IMG/VR virus record: IMGVR_UViG_3300036770_003925
Coordinates: 1-64,000 of that record
DNA length: 64,000 bases
From: a virus
Reading direction: 5' to 3' (one strand)
The notes beneath the pieces were generated by a model that was not told the DNA's origin, ran no database searches, and saw only the letters and a program-made list of their open reading frames with translations. The translations under genes and the position numbers were made by a program. Below, one piece after another: positions 61,350 through 64,000 of this stretch. Numbering within the stretch: position 1 is the first letter of the stretch; every line of letters begins with the position of its first letter.

Positions 61350-62295
61350 TGGAGTGGTCACAACATACAAAAATTTGGAGGCGTATGCGCTTCGGGATGG
61401 TTATACTTTTGTTTATATTACTCCCGATGAGTTCCGCTACTTTGATTGCCCTATCTATAACGAAGTCAAGATTGCCTATCCAAAGAAAATGGGCGAGAAG
61501 ATTGAGGAGATCAATCCACATCATATCCACATCGCCACAGAGGGTCCTGTGGGTTTGTGGGCTAGAAAATATCTTACAAAATCTCATACTAGGTATAATA
61601 CTGCTTACCATACTAAATTTCCTGAAGGATTGGAAACCCTTTTGGGAATTCCTGAGTCCATTACTTGGCGCTACATAAAGTGGTTTCATAAACATACGGG
61701 AAGAGTATTAACTACTACTCCAAGTATGGTTGAACAACTTAGACAAAAGGGTATAAAAAACCTTGTTTCTTGGACTAGAGGGGTTGACAGAACTATTTTT
61801 TCTAGTAAACTACGCAATAAGTCATCAGAAAAACTAAATCTTGTTTGTGTAAGTCGTGTTAGTAAAGAAAAAAATTTAGATGATTTTTGTAGTCTTAAAT
61901 ATTTTCATGCACATAAAATTTTAGTTGGTGACGGTCCTTATCGTAAAGAACTTGAAAGTAAATATCCTGATGTTGAATTTGTTGGGTTTAAAACAGGAAC
62001 TGAATTGGCAAGTTATTTTGCTAATGCAGATGTATTTGTTTTTCCAAGTCGTTGGGAAACTTTTGGAATAGTTATGATAGAAGCAATGGCATGTGGTACA
62101 CCAGTAGCTGCCTATCCATGTCAAGGCCCAATTGATGTAGTAGACCATGGCGTAACAGGATTTTTAAGAGATAATTTAAAACAGGCAATAACTGAATGCC
62201 TTACATTAGATAGATACGATGTTGAAATTGGTAGTAAGAAGTATGATTGGGAAAATGCTTGGCAAATATTCAAAAAGAATTTATTAGAGGTATAA
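61303..62295 (+). CDS. GT4 glycosyltransferase, probable diacylglycerol glycosyltransferase (Agt-like)
   Basis: 330 residues from GTG, with AGAGGG upstream. N-terminal Rossmann half MKKILIVTDNIRDQINGVVTT with the Gly loop and IHIATEGPVGLWAR. C-terminal donor site: VSRVSKEKNLDDF, VGDGPYRKEL, VFPSRWETFGIVMIEAMACG, the E-x7-E signature of GT4. The MPG-like start and ATEGPVG block resemble diacylglycerol glucosyltransferases. Next to plcP this fits Agt, which makes glycolipids from the diacylglycerol PlcP releases. The acceptor is inferred. Confidence 0.75.
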   Translation: MKKILIVTDNIRDQINGVVTTYKNLEAYALRDGYTFVYITPDEFRYFDCPIYNEVKIAYPKKMGEKIEEINPHHIHIATEGPVGLWARKYLTKSHTRYNTAYHTKFPEGLETLLGIPESITWRYIKWFHKHTGRVLTTTPSMVEQLRQKGIKNLVSWTRGVDRTIFSSKLRNKSSEKLNLVCVSRVSKEKNLDDFCSLKYFHAHKILVGDGPYRKELESKYPDVEFVGFKTGTELASYFANADVFVFPSRWETFGIVMIEAMACGTPVAAYPCQGPIDVVDHGVTGFLRDNLKQAITECLTLDRYDVEIGSKKYDWENAWQIFKKNLLEV

Positions 62296-62296
62296 A

Positions 62297-62515
62297 ATGG
62301 GTGATTCGGCGGGTGGGTTTTTAGGAGTCTTTGAGCAAAGAGTAGGACAGTTACGAAAAAGACTCAAAGATGAATTAGAAAAAGATAAACCTATCCGCTG
62401 TCGCAGAACGCTTAAGAAAATAATTAGAGAAATTAAAGAATGGGAAGATGTACTACATCAACATCGTAAAGATTCGAAAAGATGCCCACATTGTGGTGAA
62501 AAATTAGATTTTTAA
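62297..62515 (+). CDS. Small zinc-ribbon-like protein, 72 aa
   Basis: Long basic coiled-coil helix (VGQLRKRLKDELEKDKPIRC) and a C-terminal CPHCGEKL knuckle. One base after the glycosyltransferase stop. Only one C-x2-C pair is present, so zinc binding would need a partner. Function unknown. Confidence 0.5.
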   Translation: MGDSAGGFLGVFEQRVGQLRKRLKDELEKDKPIRCRRTLKKIIREIKEWEDVLHQHRKDSKRCPHCGEKLDF

Positions 62516-62527
62516 ACCACAACACTT

Positions 62528-62535
62528 GCTAAATA
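62528..62535 (+). promoter_or_regulatory. Late-promoter-like motif (GCTAAATA)
   Basis: 52 nt before ahpC; strong AAGGAG before the ATG. Confidence 0.35.
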
Positions 62536-62587
62536 GCAATGAACATGATATAGTTCTAGACAGACTTACAACACACAAGGAGAAAAT

Positions 62588-63181
62588 ATGAAGACAGTAG
62601 GACACACAATTGAGCCTTTCGCAATGACAGGCGTAAAACCAGGAGCATTAACACCAGACAATGCTTTTGAAACAATCACAGAAAAAAGTTTTGAAGGTAA
62701 ATGGAAAGTAATCGTTTACTATCCCAAAGATTTTACATTCGTTTGCCCCACAGAAATTGTAGCGTACGATAAACTTAATAATGATTTTGCAGACCGTGAT
62801 GCTGTATTACTAATTGGTAGTACTGATAATGAATTCTGTAAATTAGCTTGGCGTAACGCACACGAAGATTTGAAGAAAACAAATAGTTGGATGTTTGCTG
62901 ATACTGCCCGTGAAGCGGATGAGCGTTGGAATAACGACAAATCAACCTATGACAAACACCAACATGAAGGACTTGCTCAACAACTTGGTATTTTTTATAA
63001 ACCAGCTGGAGCAGCACTAAGAGCAACATTTATCATTGATCCAAACAATGTTATTCAACATGTTACAGTGAACAATTTGGATGTTGGTCGTAACCCAGAT
63101 GAAACACTGCGTATACTAGACGCATTACAAACTGGTGAATTATGTCCATGTAGTCGTCCAATTGGTGGCGAGACTCTGTAA
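62588..63181 (+). CDS. ahpC: Peroxiredoxin (AhpC family)
   Basis: 197 residues. Thioredoxin fold with the peroxidatic Cys in DFTFVCPTE (C53), Thr in the same block, and resolving cysteines in GELCPCSRP (C186, C188). Reduces hydrogen peroxide and organic peroxides. The reductant is probably AhpD, encoded 86 nt downstream. Confidence 0.92.
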   Translation: MKTVGHTIEPFAMTGVKPGALTPDNAFETITEKSFEGKWKVIVYYPKDFTFVCPTEIVAYDKLNNDFADRDAVLLIGSTDNEFCKLAWRNAHEDLKKTNSWMFADTAREADERWNNDKSTYDKHQHEGLAQQLGIFYKPAGAALRATFIIDPNNVIQHVTVNNLDVGRNPDETLRILDALQTGELCPCSRPIGGETL

Positions 63182-63270
63182 TGAAAGTTTGGCTGTTAAT
63201 AATAATAACCTTATTTTTAACAGCCGTAATAGCAATAACAATAGTAGAACATTTTAAAGAAAAAAAATGA
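63181..63270 (+). CDS. Tiny membrane peptide, 29 aa
   Basis: MKVWLLIIITLFLTAVIAIT, then VEHFKEKK: one membrane helix and a basic tail. It is linked to both neighbours (shared base at 63181; ATGA overlap at 63267), so it is translated with ahpC and ahpD. Function unknown. Confidence 0.5.
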   Translation: MKVWLLIIITLFLTAVIAITIVEHFKEKK

Positions 63271-63782
63271 ATTGGATTGAACAAATCAAGCAAAGTATTC
63301 CTGATCATTGTAAAGATAACAGATTAAATCTTGACAGTGTTATGAATCGTAGTGGGTTAGATGAAGTTGATGCACATGCTTGTGCGTTGGCAGCAGCAAT
63401 TGCAGCAGGTAATGGTGAGTTAGCGTTTGATATTCAAATGAATGGCCCACTAAAAGGTACAGTAGAACGTGAAGCTGCAAAAACGGCAGCAGCATTAATG
63501 GGTATTAATAATGTATTTTATCCATTTGTTGAAATGTGTAATGATCCTGATTTAAAAGGGTTACCACCTGGATTACGTATGAATGCATATGCTAATCATG
63601 GAGGTGTTACAAAGAAACAGTTTGAGATGTATGCGTTAGCAGCAAGTATTGTTGGTAAGTGCCATTTTTGTGTTAAAAATCATTATGACACATTGAAAAA
63701 AGAAGGGCTCACTGTACAGCAATTACAGGCAATTGGTAAGATTGCCAGTGTAATTGCTAGTATTAATAAAATTGCTATTTAG
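63267..63782 (+). CDS. ahpD: AhpD-type alkylhydroperoxidase
   Basis: 171 residues of the carboxymuconolactone-decarboxylase fold with the active site KCHFCVKNHYDTL (C132, C135, H139). AhpD uses this C-x2-C pair to reduce AhpC. The catalytic Glu/His relay is expected near residues 118-139 (KKQFEMYALAASIVG). Complete in length. Together with ahpC it forms a self-contained peroxide-removal system. Confidence 0.88.
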   Translation: MNWIEQIKQSIPDHCKDNRLNLDSVMNRSGLDEVDAHACALAAAIAAGNGELAFDIQMNGPLKGTVEREAAKTAAALMGINNVFYPFVEMCNDPDLKGLPPGLRMNAYANHGGVTKKQFEMYALAASIVGKCHFCVKNHYDTLKKEGLTVQQLQAIGKIASVIASINKIAI

Positions 63783-64000
63783 ATAATCCACCATTTTCCT
63801 GCACGGAAAACACAGCTTACACTTTGATAGGGGACGCCAATTACATAATTGATTTTCCCATCAATAAGTTCTGTAGCTTGTGGTTGTATAGTTATTTTAC
63901 CACTACCTTGTCCATACTCATCTTTAATAGTATAGACACGACCTGCTATACCAAGTGGTAGTGTTATAGTAACAGCATTGGCTGAAAACACTCCGATATA
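63779..64000 (-). CDS. Tail-fibre-type structural protein, C-terminal part (truncated by window edge)
   Basis: The frame is open to base 64000 on the minus strand, so the gene starts outside the window. AVTITLPLGIAGRVYTIKDEYGQGS and GKINYVIGVPYQSV followed by FRAGKWWII match the beta-strand ending of many phage fibre/structural proteins. It converges on ahpD with a 4-nt overlap. Confidence 0.65.
   Translation of the reverse strand, partial: YIGVFSANAVTITLPLGIAGRVYTIKDEYGQGSGKITIQPQATELIDGKINYVIGVPYQSVSCVFRAGKWWII

Overview
The window is a stretch of an AT-rich, T4-like tailed phage (myovirus) genome. The evidence is a T4-type large terminase (48306-49859), a gp32-like single-stranded-DNA-binding protein, UvsX and UvsY recombination proteins, tail-fibre and baseplate-type genes, and many copies of a TATAAATA-like late promoter. 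The host was probably a Gram-negative aquatic bacterium, most likely a betaproteobacterium. This is inferred from a phage-borne outer-membrane porin whose C-terminus ends THRF, a BPSL0761-family protein, and a circularly permuted tmRNA gene (a layout known from alphaproteobacteria, some cyanobacteria and a betaproteobacterial lineage).

Layout. 0-4.5 kb: tail/fibre structural genes, the first cut by the window edge. 4.5-29.5 kb: a large accessory island for sugar or peptide decoration. It holds GT-A-like glycosyltransferases, five radical SAM proteins (SPASM/twitch-like), four SGNH-like proteins, two exostosin-like transferases, a C-methyltransferase, a sugar epimerase, a carbamoyltransferase and an 1883-residue protein with about 16 tandem 66-residue repeats. 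29.5-37 kb: an ADP-ribosyltransferase-like gene, a two-piece tmRNA, a DUF4214-type protein, the porin and a 1220-residue NTase-HAD-kinase-kinase fusion. 36.8-41.7 kb: short, probably early genes, each behind a near-consensus sigma70 promoter, with a MoxR ATPase and a VWA metallopeptidase-like partner. 41.8-47.5 kb: DHFR, ThyA, a spanin-like lysis cassette, a structural protein and two small probable head-targeted proteins. 47.5-56.7 kb: methyltransferase, TerL, a 769-residue modular protein, gp32, UvsX, UvsY and a 2OG oxygenase. 56.7-62.5 kb: a phosphate-starvation island with two Pho boxes. 62.5-64 kb: an AhpC/AhpD peroxide-defence pair and the edge of another tail gene.

The most notable system is the phosphate island. 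One Pho box precedes phoX (secreted phosphatase) and pstS (phosphate-binding protein). A second precedes a small acidic gene, a PlcP-family metallophosphoesterase and an adjacent GT4 glycosyltransferase. In free-living bacteria, plcP plus a neighbouring diacylglycerol glycosyltransferase swaps phospholipids for glycolipids under phosphate limitation. Here the pair would let the phage both scavenge external phosphate and mine the host membrane for it.

Three further patterns cross gene boundaries. (1) Late-promoter motifs lie only 4-7 nt before the start codon at seven genes, and all seven lack a Shine-Dalgarno; genes with longer spacing nearly all have one. This implies leaderless late mRNAs. 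(2) Four proteins begin M-[RK]-[AS]-x-E-F-I-x-E, like the T4 capsid-targeting sequence with its (I/L)xE cleavage site, and one of them is ART-like, as T4 Alt is. (3) At least five sigma70 promoters share the same TTGACAATAA core and all have exactly 17-bp spacers.
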